The notes: a model not told the origin generated them from the sequence alone. Shown: positions 1 to 8,021, counted from the stretch's first letter. The stretch is 9,307 nucleotides of DNA from Rickettsiales bacterium (GCA_023301015.1 JALZVI010000183.1:1-9307), one strand, 5' to 3'. A program made the numbers and translations.

Positions 1-105
1 GGCCTTCCAAAATCTGCTTTAAAAGAAGTTGAAAAATTACAGTTTTTAGATATATTATCACCTCGTAAGAGGGAAATCTTAGCCAATGCTCAAAGAGCTA
101 CTTAA
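1..105 (+). CDS. C-terminal end of an unidentified upstream tail gene (5' partial)
   Basis: Frame 1 is open from the first base to a TAA at 103-105, giving 34 residues that begin GLPKSALKEVEKLQFLD and end NAQRAT. The segment is charged and probably helical (KSALKEVEKLQFLD, then SPRKREILANAQ). It overlaps the next gene by 20 nt, as expected in this compact operon. In lambda-like phages the gene before K is L, a minor tail protein, so an L-type or similar tail assembly protein is possible by position. The 34 residues carry no motif I can recognise, so the identity is unknown. That this is a real coding end is inferred from the open frame, the same strand and the overlapping architecture. Confidence 0.55.
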   Translation, partial: GLPKSALKEVEKLQFLDILSPRKREILANAQRAT

Positions 106-424
106 TAAATATTCTGACGAAGGTCATGAACGTCTAGGGTTCGTACTCGAAGACCTCACAGTCGTGGAGCTTACTAATTGCCACGAAGACCCTGAGCACG
201 GAGCTAAATATCTTTCGCAGGACTTATTCAACTACGTTTATAATCCTAAATACCCAAAGTGGGCTATAGCTACTTGGCACACTCACCCATCTGAGCCTAA
301 GAACCTAACGGGGGAAGACTATACATCCTTTCGCAACCATCCTCAGTTGACTCACTACATTATAGGTAATGATGGAGTAGCCCACTACACTGTTGACTCT
401 AAGGGGACTGTCAAGAATGATTAA
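86..424 (+). CDS. JAMM/Mov34-type metallopeptidase, gpK-like tail assembly protein without NlpC/P60 domain
   Basis: This 112-aa protein carries a JAMM zinc-metalloprotease signature. H65-T-H67 is followed by seven residues, T75, two residues and D78, which fits HxHx7[S/T]xxD with threonine in the usual serine place. E15 in HERLGFVLE fits the upstream catalytic glutamate of the family. In lambda-like phages the JAMM domain forms the N-terminal half of gpK, which is needed for tail tip assembly. gpK normally also has a C-terminal NlpC/P60 peptidoglycan-hydrolase domain and is about twice this long. Here the protein ends after the JAMM core, and the next gene starts inside its last codons. The role is therefore probably tail-assembly proteolysis or structure rather than wall cleavage (inference). 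The ATG at 86 follows AAGAGGG (67-73) at a rather long spacing of 12 nt. The gene directly precedes I- and J-type genes, which supports the assignment. Confidence 0.85.
   Translation: MLKELLNKYSDEGHERLGFVLEDLTVVELTNCHEDPEHGAKYLSQDLFNYVYNPKYPKWAIATWHTHPSEPKNLTGEDYTSFRNHPQLTHYIIGNDGVAHYTVDSKGTVKND
401..406 (+). promoter_or_regulatory. Ribosome binding site favouring the 417 start of the gpI-like gene
   Basis: AAGGGG lies 10 nt before the ATG at 417. It lies downstream of the alternative in-frame ATG at 393, so it cannot serve that one. It also favours a start that overlaps the JAMM gene's stop by 8 nt (ATGATTAA). Confidence 0.5.
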
Positions 425-1064
425 AGTCCACCTACACGGAATACTGAATGTGTTTGGTAAACCTATCGAACTATCTGTAGGCACAGCCCGCGAAGCTAGT
501 GAGGCTGTACTAGCGCACCTGCGCCGCACTAACCCAGAGTTATTCGAGAGAACACTATTTTTCCAAATCCTAGATATCGATACCTTAGACGCCTTGGAGG
601 CTCCTTTAACAGTTAAAGAATTACATTTCATGCCTGCGTTCAACGTAGGTAAGAAGGCAGGCTTATTCCAAGTAGTCCTAGGCGCTGTACTGGTGGTAGG
701 AGCCTTCGCTATTGGTGGCCCTTTAGGGTCGAGTGTAGTTGCTCAAGCTCTACTGTCAGCAGGTGTTGGATTAGCAGTCGGAGGAATACTCCAACTCGTA
801 ACACCTGTCCCCCGTATTGATACCTCACCAGAGGATACCAACCCAGAGGCCTCTAAGTATATCTCTGGCACAGGAAACACCACTAAAGTAGGAACTCGCA
901 TCCCACTCGCTTGGGGAACATTCCCTATCTTTGGGCACTTCTTATCTATCAACATACAGTCCCGCGACATAGCAAGTGGAGCCTACGAGGGCACACCAGC
1001 TTTCCCTTACACCAATAATTACAGGTTCGGGTATCCAGTAGGAGCTTCTATCAATGTCTTTTAA
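417..1064 (+). CDS. I: Tail assembly protein, lambda gpI-like
   Basis: The protein has 215 aa from the ATG at 417; an in-frame ATG at 393 would add eight residues but lacks a good ribosome site. Residues 1-75 look like the beta-grasp (ubiquitin-like) N-terminal domain of the lambda gpI family: short strands start with MIKVHLHGIL and include FGKPIELSV. Residues 82-129 form a long Gly/Ala/Val-rich hydrophobic stretch (GLFQVVLGAVLVVGAF and onward), the typical membrane-like segment of this family. It is followed by a proline turn (TPVPRI, 129-134). The C-terminal part keeps the family pattern of Asn-Thr, a Pro-Leu-Ala-Trp-Gly turn (163-167) and a glycine near IFGHFLS. gpI is required for tail tip assembly in lambda and is thought not to stay in the virion. 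The neighbours K-type and J-type match the classic K-I-J order. The length is close to lambda gpI. Confidence 0.85.
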   Translation: MIKVHLHGILNVFGKPIELSVGTAREASEAVLAHLRRTNPELFERTLFFQILDIDTLDALEAPLTVKELHFMPAFNVGKKAGLFQVVLGAVLVVGAFAIGGPLGSSVVAQALLSAGVGLAVGGILQLVTPVPRIDTSPEDTNPEASKYISGTGNTTKVGTRIPLAWGTFPIFGHFLSINIQSRDIASGAYEGTPAFPYTNNYRFGYPVGASINVF

Positions 1065-4000
1065 TTTCTCCAAAGGGCCTAGCGCAGCTCCAGAACCTAC
1101 TAGAGTTTCAGATAACCTCAGGTCTGAAGACCAAGTAGAGATTTTGCTGGGTCTAGGAGAAGGCCCATGGTCTAAACTACATGCTGGATTGAAGTCTTTC
1201 TACATAGCCAACACACCTCTCATGGCTTCTGATGGAACTCTTAATTTCCCAGATGCTCAGCTGACTTTCCATAAGGGGTCAGCAATGCCAGACCCTATTA
1301 AGTTCGCCCTCGGAGGGTCTGCCTCTGGTAACTCTGTAGGGGTTAACTTAGCCCAAGATGAACCTGTGACTCGTACTACAAAGTCTGGGGAGATAGACGC
1401 TATTGATGTGCGTCTCCGCATAGACCAGTTGCTTGAGAATACAGAAGAAGGTGACCAGTTAAATACCGATATGGTCTTTAAGATTGAAGTTAAACCTACA
1501 TCCTCTGGCACGTGGGCAGCTATCCCCTCTAACACAGGGTGGACACAAAACTGGATTAACCCTCAAGACCCTAGCGGCAACGTGCAAGGTTTCTTTGGAA
1601 CACTATCTGGTAGGATTTCAGAACTGCAAGCGATAAACAATTTCTCTCAAAGTCAGGCCCAGATACAGGCGTGGGAAGAGTTTACGACTAATGTTGAAGG
1701 CCCTATTGATGTCTCTCTAGGCGTAGAAAACTACTCAGAGAGTATCCGTATCTACGGGAGAACTCAATCCCCCGTATTGAAAGAGATACGAGTACCTGTA
1801 GCGCGTCTCACTAATGACACTTATGACGTTAGGGTCACTAAGATATCTGCAGAATCAACTAGCACAGTCATAAAAGAAATCACTTGGGATACGTTTGAGG
1901 AGATTACTATTGAGGAAAATGCTTACCCTAATACAGCTATGGCTCAACTATTAGTCACAGCCTCTGACCAGTTATCTAATATCCCTCAGATGTATGGAGT
2001 TTATGACACAGCAGAAATTCTTGTACCAAGTATCTTCGACCCTGAAACTCGTAGCTACGACTTCTCAGCAGGCCCATGGGATGGGACTTTTAAAGTAGCT
2101 TTCACAGATGACCTCGCGTGGATTATTTACGACCTTGTGCATAACGACACACACGGTATAGCAGCCTTCTACGCAATCAACTTCTCTAAGTATGAGGCTT
2201 TAGAGGCTTCCATATATTGGAATGCATGTAACCCTGTTACTGGCGCTTACGTAGGTGTACCTAGGCCAACCTCAGGAGTCAGACCTAGAGCTACTTTCAA
2301 TGGCGTTATCACCACCCCTCGTAACTCTATGGAACTTCTGACCTACATGGCAGGGGCAGGTAATGCTGTATTCTATGAAGATGTCGAAGGTAATTTCCGT
2401 TTGAAGGTAGAGCAGGACACTCCTGCGACTCAGACTTTCAACAATATGGACGTAGAAAATGGGCGCTTTCAATACTCATTTACAGATGTTAATACACGTT
2501 ACAATGATATTACAGTTGTGTATCGAAATAAATTATTGCCTGCTTATGAAGAAGACAGACGCAGGGTGTTCGACCAAGGGGATATAGACGCTTTTGGTCA
2601 GAAGCCTTTAACCTTCGTAGCTGTCGGGTGTGTAGATACTGACGAAGCTATAGCACGGGCTTACCACAAGTTGGCCACCTCTTTGACTGAGACCAGACAG
2701 ATATCTTTCAATACCTCTAGGTTCGGGGCTTACGTAGAGCCACATGACATTATTATGATTTCTGACGAGGCTATGGATGAAGGTCAAAGCAGACGCTGTA
2801 TGGGCATAGCCGAAGATGGCAAGACCATGGCGCTGAATGAACCCCTAGCCTTAGAGTCTGGAGTATCTGACTACGTGTGCCGCATACAAACTATGAATGG
2901 TATTGCGGAGTATAATGTTGACCATGTTAACTCTACAGTGTCGAAGCTAAAACTTACTAAAGATGTAGACACTGAGGGATTAGATAAGAACTTCTCTTTC
3001 TCTATAGCTTCCCTCTCAAGGGGAGATATAAGACCTTACCGCGTGACTAGCGTGGAAGAAGTAGATGGAACAGAGAAAGTAAAAATATCAGCTATCGAGG
3101 TGAACCGCGCTAAGTATGACCTTGTAGATAACTTTGATGGAACCTCCTTTAACGTAGTAGAAGAAGTAGATACTACCTTAGTAGAAAGCACAAGGGTAAC
3201 TAACTTAGCGGCTACCACTACTGAACGTGTTACTTCTAATGGACGAGTCCGAGATATAAACCTGACGTGGGAGGCTCCAGTCAGCCCTCTAGCAGGTGGT
3301 AGATACGTTGTTAGATATAGCTTCAATGGTGGACAAGAGACTGAACTTTACAGAGGTTCTCAACAACAGTACGAGCTGCTGGACGCCAGAATAGGTTCTC
3401 ACATATTCTCAGTTACAGCCATGCAGACCGATGGTTCTGAATCCCCTCAAATTTCTAGGGTTAGAGCCACCTTAGTAGCTCCCTTCTATGGACTACCTAG
3501 TATTACGGGCGTTAGCATCCAAAACAAAAAGGACACGGACACTAGTTATATTGGTAAGAACGCCACGCTCGAATGGTCTGTGGACACTAGTGAGAGATGG
3601 GAAGGTTGGGAGAGTGATTTACCTCACCCAGATTTCTCAGCGTACAGCGTAGACATTGTAGACTCTGGCACAGGCAGCATCTTAAACACTTATGAGGGGA
3701 CAGATTGGAACCCTAAAGGTGTAGAGATACTTAATGAAGACCTGTTGGGGTACGGAATTTCAGACCCTAGAAGTTACTCTGTAGTTGTAAGTGTAACTAA
3801 TGATGAGGGCAACGAAGGAGCTTCATTCACAAAACTGGTCGAGAAGCCTTCTCCAATCCTAACAGGTGTTTCCATAACTCAACCTGAAAGTTTCCTATCT
3901 CAAGGAGTTTTCCAGTATGACATTGTGGAAGATTCAGATTTCCTTGGTGTTACGGTGTGGATTTCTCCCAACGAGGAAGACCTAGGTAATCAAGTTTGGA

Positions 4001-4461
4001 GTGGATTAGGAAGCCCACTCTTAACTTTGTTTGAAGGGGATAACTACATAACATACGTAGCCGTTGACATCCTAGGAAATGGGACACCTTCTAAGCTTCA
4101 CTACGTGGCTAACCTAACCAGTATTCAAGACACTATAGACGATATTAATTCAGATATAGAAGACTTAGTAGGCACCTTTGGTTTAAGCGCTTCGGCTGCA
4201 GACCTACGGGAAGAAGGAGTAAGGGTAGCCTTGGAGGCTGCTAGAAACTCTAGGGATGCCACTATCGCTACGCGAAACTGGGGATTCGAAGAAGGGGCCA
4301 CAGGTTGGGGAACCTCTGAAGACCTAGCTATAACGGTGACTACTCCTGTGAGAATGGATGAAGGGGAAGTCAAAGAAGTTGACACTCTAGCCACGACTGA
4401 TTATAAGGAACAAGGATTATCCCTTATAAAAGAATTGATAACCGCTCAGAAGGTATTTTAA
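1054..4461 (+). CDS. J: Tail tip / host specificity protein, gpJ-like
   Basis: This 1135-aa central tail-tip protein forms the hub of the distal tail and usually bears or anchors receptor binding. The ATG at 1054 follows AGGAG (1040-1044) at 9 nt and overlaps the I gene by 11 nt. Residues about 20-700 show the conserved tail-tip core of gpJ-type proteins, including LLGLGEGP near the start and RATFNGVITTPRNSMELL (about 413-430), which leads into a GNAVFYEDVEGNFRLKVEQD segment. One fibronectin III-like domain spans about 714-808 (VRDINLTWEAP, then YVVRYSFNG). Two more Ig/FN3-like beta domains follow (about 812-930 and 935-1018), then a short helical coiled-coil segment (about 1020-1072). Lambda gpJ is of similar length (1132 aa). 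The end is odd: residues 1075-1085 (NWGFEEGATGW) look like the first strand of a carbohydrate-binding jelly-roll domain, yet the protein stops 50 residues later. The domains downstream lie in separate genes. Confidence 0.9.
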   Translation: MSFNFSKGPSAAPEPTRVSDNLRSEDQVEILLGLGEGPWSKLHAGLKSFYIANTPLMASDGTLNFPDAQLTFHKGSAMPDPIKFALGGSASGNSVGVNLAQDEPVTRTTKSGEIDAIDVRLRIDQLLENTEEGDQLNTDMVFKIEVKPTSSGTWAAIPSNTGWTQNWINPQDPSGNVQGFFGTLSGRISELQAINNFSQSQAQIQAWEEFTTNVEGPIDVSLGVENYSESIRIYGRTQSPVLKEIRVPVARLTNDTYDVRVTKISAESTSTVIKEITWDTFEEITIEENAYPNTAMAQLLVTASDQLSNIPQMYGVYDTAEILVPSIFDPETRSYDFSAGPWDGTFKVAFTDDLAWIIYDLVHNDTHGIAAFYAINFSKYEALEASIYWNACNPVTGAYVGVPRPTSGVRPRATFNGVITTPRNSMELLTYMAGAGNAVFYEDVEGNFRLKVEQDTPATQTFNNMDVENGRFQYSFTDVNTRYNDITVVYRNKLLPAYEEDRRRVFDQGDIDAFGQKPLTFVAVGCVDTDEAIARAYHKLATSLTETRQISFNTSRFGAYVEPHDIIMISDEAMDEGQSRRCMGIAEDGKTMALNEPLALESGVSDYVCRIQTMNGIAEYNVDHVNSTVSKLKLTKDVDTEGLDKNFSFSIASLSRGDIRPYRVTSVEEVDGTEKVKISAIEVNRAKYDLVDNFDGTSFNVVEEVDTTLVESTRVTNLAATTTERVTSNGRVRDINLTWEAPVSPLAGGRYVVRYSFNGGQETELYRGSQQQYELLDARIGSHIFSVTAMQTDGSESPQISRVRATLVAPFYGLPSITGVSIQNKKDTDTSYIGKNATLEWSVDTSERWEGWESDLPHPDFSAYSVDIVDSGTGSILNTYEGTDWNPKGVEILNEDLLGYGISDPRSYSVVVSVTNDEGNEGASFTKLVEKPSPILTGVSITQPESFLSQGVFQYDIVEDSDFLGVTVWISPNEEDLGNQVWSGLGSPLLTLFEGDNYITYVAVDILGNGTPSKLHYVANLTSIQDTIDDINSDIEDLVGTFGLSASAADLREEGVRVALEAARNSRDATIATRNWGFEEGATGWGTSEDLAITVTTPVRMDEGEVKEVDTLATTDYKEQGLSLIKELITAQKVF

Positions 4462-7193
4462 TGTCAGAAACAGATGTATTACAGACGCAGGTGTATGTAG
4501 AATTAGCTAGGCTTAATGGTTTACAAGAAGCTAGCATACTCGCCCTTAATGAGGCTAACGCCAATATAGGTAACGCAGGTGACAATGTAATAGACGCAGA
4601 ATCCGCTCGTGATGTAACTGTTGCAGCCGCTGCAGTCGTCGCAAATGATAAGATAGTTGTTTCAAATCTCAAAACTGACGTTGTTGAGGCCAAAGCCGCT
4701 GTAGACTTAGCCCTACAAAACCTAGAAGCAGACGTGCAGACTGTAGTTGATATCCAAGGGACTGTTACAGCAGACGCTGCCCTAGCAGTAGAGGCGAAAG
4801 ACCTTGCTATTGCAGCGCGCGCAGGTGCTGAGCTTGCTCTTAGCCAATTTGGTGACGCTGAGATATTCGCGAACCAGTCTGAGGCCGCTAGGGATATTGC
4901 AGAAGGTTATCGCGACAACAGCTTGGTTAATGCAAATCTAGCTCAAGCAGCAGCTGACGATGTAGCAGCCAATACGGCCTTCCAAGATTTGAGCGCCGTA
5001 GATGCTGACATCGCAGGTAGCTCCTCTGATGGGTATATATATGATACGACCCTTGATAGTGATGGAGGAGCTTGGCGCACCAGATGCCAAATGGCATCTT
5101 GGTACAACGAACCCCTTGGTACAGCTGAGAGAGGCACTCAACGGGACTTTCCTATAAAGTGCTTAGTGTTACCAGTGGGTAATGACGTGGTGCTATACTC
5201 TTTAGACTTCGGGGAGCCTGAGATGTGGATGGTCTTCAAGGGACATAACTTTTCCAAGGCTTTAGGGAAAGTTGGCTCTAACTACTGTGTTTCAATGAAG
5301 AACGGATTACTAGGTGTAGGCTCTCCTACTTATGACTTATCCCTTATAAGTTTCGCAGGGGATAAAGTTTGGAGAGTGGGCGCGGGAGGGGCCAGAGGGC
5401 CTAGAGCTGATGAACGTATAAGTTCCAGAAACATAGTGGGAGCGTTCGTGTACGATAGTAGTTACCCCGAATTACTCTCCAGAACAATAACCTCTATCAG
5501 TATGATAGTTGAAGACAACGCCCCTATAAATACCTTCACCCTCCTCCCCCAAGTCGTGGTTGCTATAGGTACTGCGGCAGGACTATCCATCGTTAGGGAT
5601 AAAGAAATCACGCATATTACCCATTTAGGGGCTAATTTTATTAGTGACGTACACTTCAGAAACGATGGAGCTTTGACCTATTCTATAGATGGTATAGCTA
5701 GTCTTAGTAGGTTCATACATGTCCGTCATAAATTACCAGTTCAGAGTATCCTAGGACAAAGTTATTATTATGCAAAAGGAAGCTCTGACGAATTTTACAC
5801 CTTGAGATATAATCCTGCGTATGTAGGAGCCACTACATTAGTGTCAGGAGAGCCTGCCCAAAATGTGCAGAGTTTATCTGACAAAGCTATTGGAACTAAT
5901 CAGCAGTTAACGCTGCTTAAACCTAACCCTGCAGACCACTCTAAAAGTTTATACAGTAATATTACGACAGACTATAACACTGGCTGGTTAACGGGGGACG
6001 TTAAATGTGCAACCTTAATTGATACCGACACAGGCAGTATAAGTGACGCCTCAGTAGTATCGAATGGGGACTTTTCTACAAATATAGATGGGTGGAGTTT
6101 AGCAGGAACAGGGGCAGCTACGTGGGAAAATGGTGGACTGAGATTAACCTCAGACGGAGCTTTCACCTCAGTTAGCCAAGATGTGCTCACAGTTGGAGAA
6201 ACTTATAACATATCCGTAGAAGTATTGGAGTCAGGGACTTCAGGATGGGCCATGAGAGTGGGTACAGGACTTACTAAATTCACCTCTGCGGGTACAGGAG
6301 TCTATACTTTCACAGAAGTAGCGACCACAGATGGTGTCTTCGCGCTCAGAAACTTTGGGGCCACTAATACCTTATTCGGGAGTGTTACAGTTACAAGACT
6401 TGTATCAGACCGCTCTTATAACAGCAACGACCTCAGCATTATGGGAACTGTAACTAAGACTCCTGTAGCAACAGGAGCGGAACTTGTAGGGTTTGAGGGC
6501 TTCACTGCGAGTAGCAGACTAGAGATGGACAACGTAGATGATTTAGTAGAGTTCGGAGTTAATGGAGCTGTGCATCTATCCGCTTGGATTAAATCTGCAA
6601 CTACCGCCACCCAAGCTATCATGGGTTTAAACATGGTGTCATCCTCTCAAGGTGGAGGAACTGTTTTCGGCCTCGTGAGTTTTGGGGGTAAGTATGCTGA
6701 GAGAAGTGGACTAGCAGGAGCAGGAGCAGGTACACCCACTAGTCTGATTGTAGGTAAATGGCAGAAGGTTGATATAGTTTACGATAAAATCTCCACAAGC
6801 GTGTACGTAGATGGTCAGCTTATAGAAACTAGAAACGCTACAATAAATCTTCCTGAGGGAAGCAAACTCGTGGTAGGTAGCGCTAATGATGGGAGCGCCC
6901 CATTCCAAGGCTCTATAGCCCTTGTTAAACTATCGGAATATATTCCCACCCCTGAGGTGTTATTGCATATGTGTGAACAAGAAAGGTTCATGTTCCAAGA
7001 GGGCGCACAAGTAACCCTACATGGTTCATCTAATGATGTAAGGGCCGTAGCTTATGACCCTATTGTAGACTTAGATTACGTAGGAACCCCAGCGGGTTTA
7101 TCTATCTTCCAAGGACTCGTCAGGTCTAATCACGATGATGAACCTGTAACTACATTTATCGACGCCCAAACTGGCACTATAGTGAGGCAGTAA
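4461..7193 (+). CDS. Multidomain tail fiber / receptor-binding protein (coiled coil, propeller-like, CBM-like, LamG-like)
   Basis: This 910-aa protein starts at an ATG sharing one base with the J stop (TAATG), with AGAAGG 7 nt upstream. Residues 1-175 are alanine-rich helix with repeated A-x-x-A patterns, including SEAARDIAEGY, probably a trimeric coiled-coil stalk. Residues about 180-480 are beta-rich with propeller-like features: a conserved-looking WRTRCQMASWYNEPLGTAERG stretch (in part), a PEMWMVF strand and GTAAGLSIVRD. Residues about 530-645 begin VVSNGDFSTNIDGW, typical of a galactose-binding-like carbohydrate-binding module. Residues about 675-840 fit a LamG/concanavalin A-like lectin fold, with HLSAWIKS, GKWQKVDIVYD and VYVDGQLIE in order. 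The tail (about 850-910) holds VRAVAYDP and GTPAGLSIFQG, echoing the earlier GTAAGLSIV segment as if it closes an interrupted propeller. The role is inferred as host-surface glycan recognition. From memory, this module set resembles fibers of marine and alphaproteobacterial phages. I see no catalytic motif. Confidence 0.8.
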   Translation: MSETDVLQTQVYVELARLNGLQEASILALNEANANIGNAGDNVIDAESARDVTVAAAAVVANDKIVVSNLKTDVVEAKAAVDLALQNLEADVQTVVDIQGTVTADAALAVEAKDLAIAARAGAELALSQFGDAEIFANQSEAARDIAEGYRDNSLVNANLAQAAADDVAANTAFQDLSAVDADIAGSSSDGYIYDTTLDSDGGAWRTRCQMASWYNEPLGTAERGTQRDFPIKCLVLPVGNDVVLYSLDFGEPEMWMVFKGHNFSKALGKVGSNYCVSMKNGLLGVGSPTYDLSLISFAGDKVWRVGAGGARGPRADERISSRNIVGAFVYDSSYPELLSRTITSISMIVEDNAPINTFTLLPQVVVAIGTAAGLSIVRDKEITHITHLGANFISDVHFRNDGALTYSIDGIASLSRFIHVRHKLPVQSILGQSYYYAKGSSDEFYTLRYNPAYVGATTLVSGEPAQNVQSLSDKAIGTNQQLTLLKPNPADHSKSLYSNITTDYNTGWLTGDVKCATLIDTDTGSISDASVVSNGDFSTNIDGWSLAGTGAATWENGGLRLTSDGAFTSVSQDVLTVGETYNISVEVLESGTSGWAMRVGTGLTKFTSAGTGVYTFTEVATTDGVFALRNFGATNTLFGSVTVTRLVSDRSYNSNDLSIMGTVTKTPVATGAELVGFEGFTASSRLEMDNVDDLVEFGVNGAVHLSAWIKSATTATQAIMGLNMVSSSQGGGTVFGLVSFGGKYAERSGLAGAGAGTPTSLIVGKWQKVDIVYDKISTSVYVDGQLIETRNATINLPEGSKLVVGSANDGSAPFQGSIALVKLSEYIPTPEVLLHMCEQERFMFQEGAQVTLHGSSNDVRAVAYDPIVDLDYVGTPAGLSIFQGLVRSNHDDEPVTTFIDAQTGTIVRQ

Positions 7194-7194
7194 T

Positions 7195-7497
7195 ATGACT
7201 ACCAACGTAAAAACAAGTTCTGTAAACCTTAGAGAAATTATAGCGAGGGTTCTAACATTGAAAACTCCTCCTAGGACGGGGGTACACTACGTAACCTTTT
7301 CGAGCAACAGCACAGGGCGCGTGGAACTACCTTCGGGTTGGGAGCCAACCCCTCATGGTGTCTACCTTAACGGAAACCGACAAGTAGAGGGAGTTCAATA
7401 CTCTGTAGAGTTCAGTGGCTTAAAGCACACAGTTGTTTGGGTAGTACCTCCTAGCACCTCTTCGTATTGTCAGATAGATATGGAGCAACAGATATGA
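7195..7497 (+). CDS. Small beta-rich protein, possible fiber-associated or connector protein
   Basis: This 100-aa protein begins one base after the fiber stop, with GTGAGG (7182-7187) 7 nt before the ATG. Residues 1-22 may form a short helix (VNLREIIARVLTL). The rest looks like beta strands: HYVTFSS (31-37), GRVELPSG (41-48), GVYLNGNRQVEGVQYSVE (55-72), HTVVWVVPP (78-86) and YCQIDM (91-96). The pattern of VYLNG-xRQ, a Tyr-x-Val strand, then a hydrophobic strand ending in PP recurs in phage fiber and baseplate proteins (general form V-Y-hNG-xxQ ... Y ... P-P), so a virion fiber or attachment role is plausible. No signal peptide or membrane segment is seen. Exact family unknown; function inferred from position between two fiber genes. 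Confidence 0.65.
   Translation: MTTNVKTSSVNLREIIARVLTLKTPPRTGVHYVTFSSNSTGRVELPSGWEPTPHGVYLNGNRQVEGVQYSVEFSGLKHTVVWVVPPSTSSYCQIDMEQQI
7482..7485 (+). promoter_or_regulatory. Ribosome binding site for the ATG at 7494
   Basis: GGAG lies 8 nt before the ATG at 7494 and inside the end of the previous gene. It supports 7494 over an in-frame TTG at 7467, which would give nine extra residues and a 31-nt overlap. Confidence 0.5.
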
Positions 7498-8021
7498 CAC
7501 GTAACTTAGCCGTAATGAAAGGCGATAAACCCTTAGACGCAGCGGAACTTACTTCCCGCCTCAAGGACGCTCTCAACTCTCAAATAAGCCCTATGGCTCG
7601 TGAGGAACTTTCTTTGACTAAGCCTGATGTAGCAAAAGGGTTAGCCCTAGGTCTCGCTACACAGCGTAATCAATCTATTGACAATAACGCATTTAACCAT
7701 CGGTTGTACGCTTATAAGGCTGCGGTCTCTAGACTAGCACAAGTAATCAAATCAGAGGGCCGCGAAGAGGCAACAGAACTGGTTGAGACTGGCGAATATG
7801 ACGAGGAGGGGGAACCAATCATGGTCACGCAAGTCACAGTCACAGCTATTGATGAACTCCCTGCCAAAGTAGATGTAGAGGTCTTTGATGAAGAGACTTT
7901 AACTGTGACTATTAATAGTGTAGACAATCCTGAGATTGCGAAGGACGAAGCAGAAAGAAAATATTCTGAGGCTGTCGTCGCTAGCACACCTCAAGAGGTT
8001 AAAGAATTTTATAATGGCTAA
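7494..8021 (+). CDS. Hypothetical helical/acidic phage protein in the fiber cluster
   Basis: The 175-aa protein starts at the ATG at 7494, overlapping the previous stop by 4 nt (ATGA). Residues 15-95 look helical: LDAAELTSRLKDALNSQ, then two more helices ending near SRLAQVIKSEGREE (79-92). Residues 96-118 form a likely hairpin around EYDEEGEP, followed by beta-prone VTQVTVTAI and VDVEVF. Residues 130-165 are acidic and end with a helix (EIAKDEAERKYSEAVVAS). It is cytosol-type, with no membrane segment, signal peptide or cysteines. I do not recognise the family. Its small size, charge and place just before a large fiber gene would fit a tail-fiber assembly factor or a small virion protein, but the sequence alone does not show this. 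Overlap with the next gene is 8 nt. Confidence 0.65.
   Translation: MTRNLAVMKGDKPLDAAELTSRLKDALNSQISPMAREELSLTKPDVAKGLALGLATQRNQSIDNNAFNHRLYAYKAAVSRLAQVIKSEGREEATELVETGEYDEEGEPIMVTQVTVTAIDELPAKVDVEVFDEETLTVTINSVDNPEIAKDEAERKYSEAVVASTPQEVKEFYNG

Noticed and set aside
393..416. ATG at 393 as start of the gpI-like gene
   Set aside because: The added residues MTLRGLSR do not fit the family start, and AAGGGG lies between the two ATGs, serving only 417.
305..643. 112-codon open frame on the minus strand across the JAMM and gpI-like genes
   Set aside because: It lies opposite two genes with recognisable families, and its translation is low-complexity with no motif.
3036..3326. 96-codon minus-strand frame opposite J
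   Set aside because: Serine/threonine-rich shadow of the FN3-like region of J, with no ribosome site or family features.
4424..4693. 89-codon minus-strand frame at the J/fiber junction
   Set aside because: Alanine/serine-rich product is the mirror of the alanine-rich coiled coil; it spans a coupled gene junction.
7467..7493. TTG at 7467 as start of the 175-aa gene
   Set aside because: ATG at 7494 has GGAG at 8 nt and the typical ATGA overlap; the TTG has no comparable site.
7712..7987. 91-codon minus-strand frame opposite the 175-aa gene
   Set aside because: Ser/Thr/Val-rich low-complexity translation; the + strand frame has a start, ribosome site and coupling.
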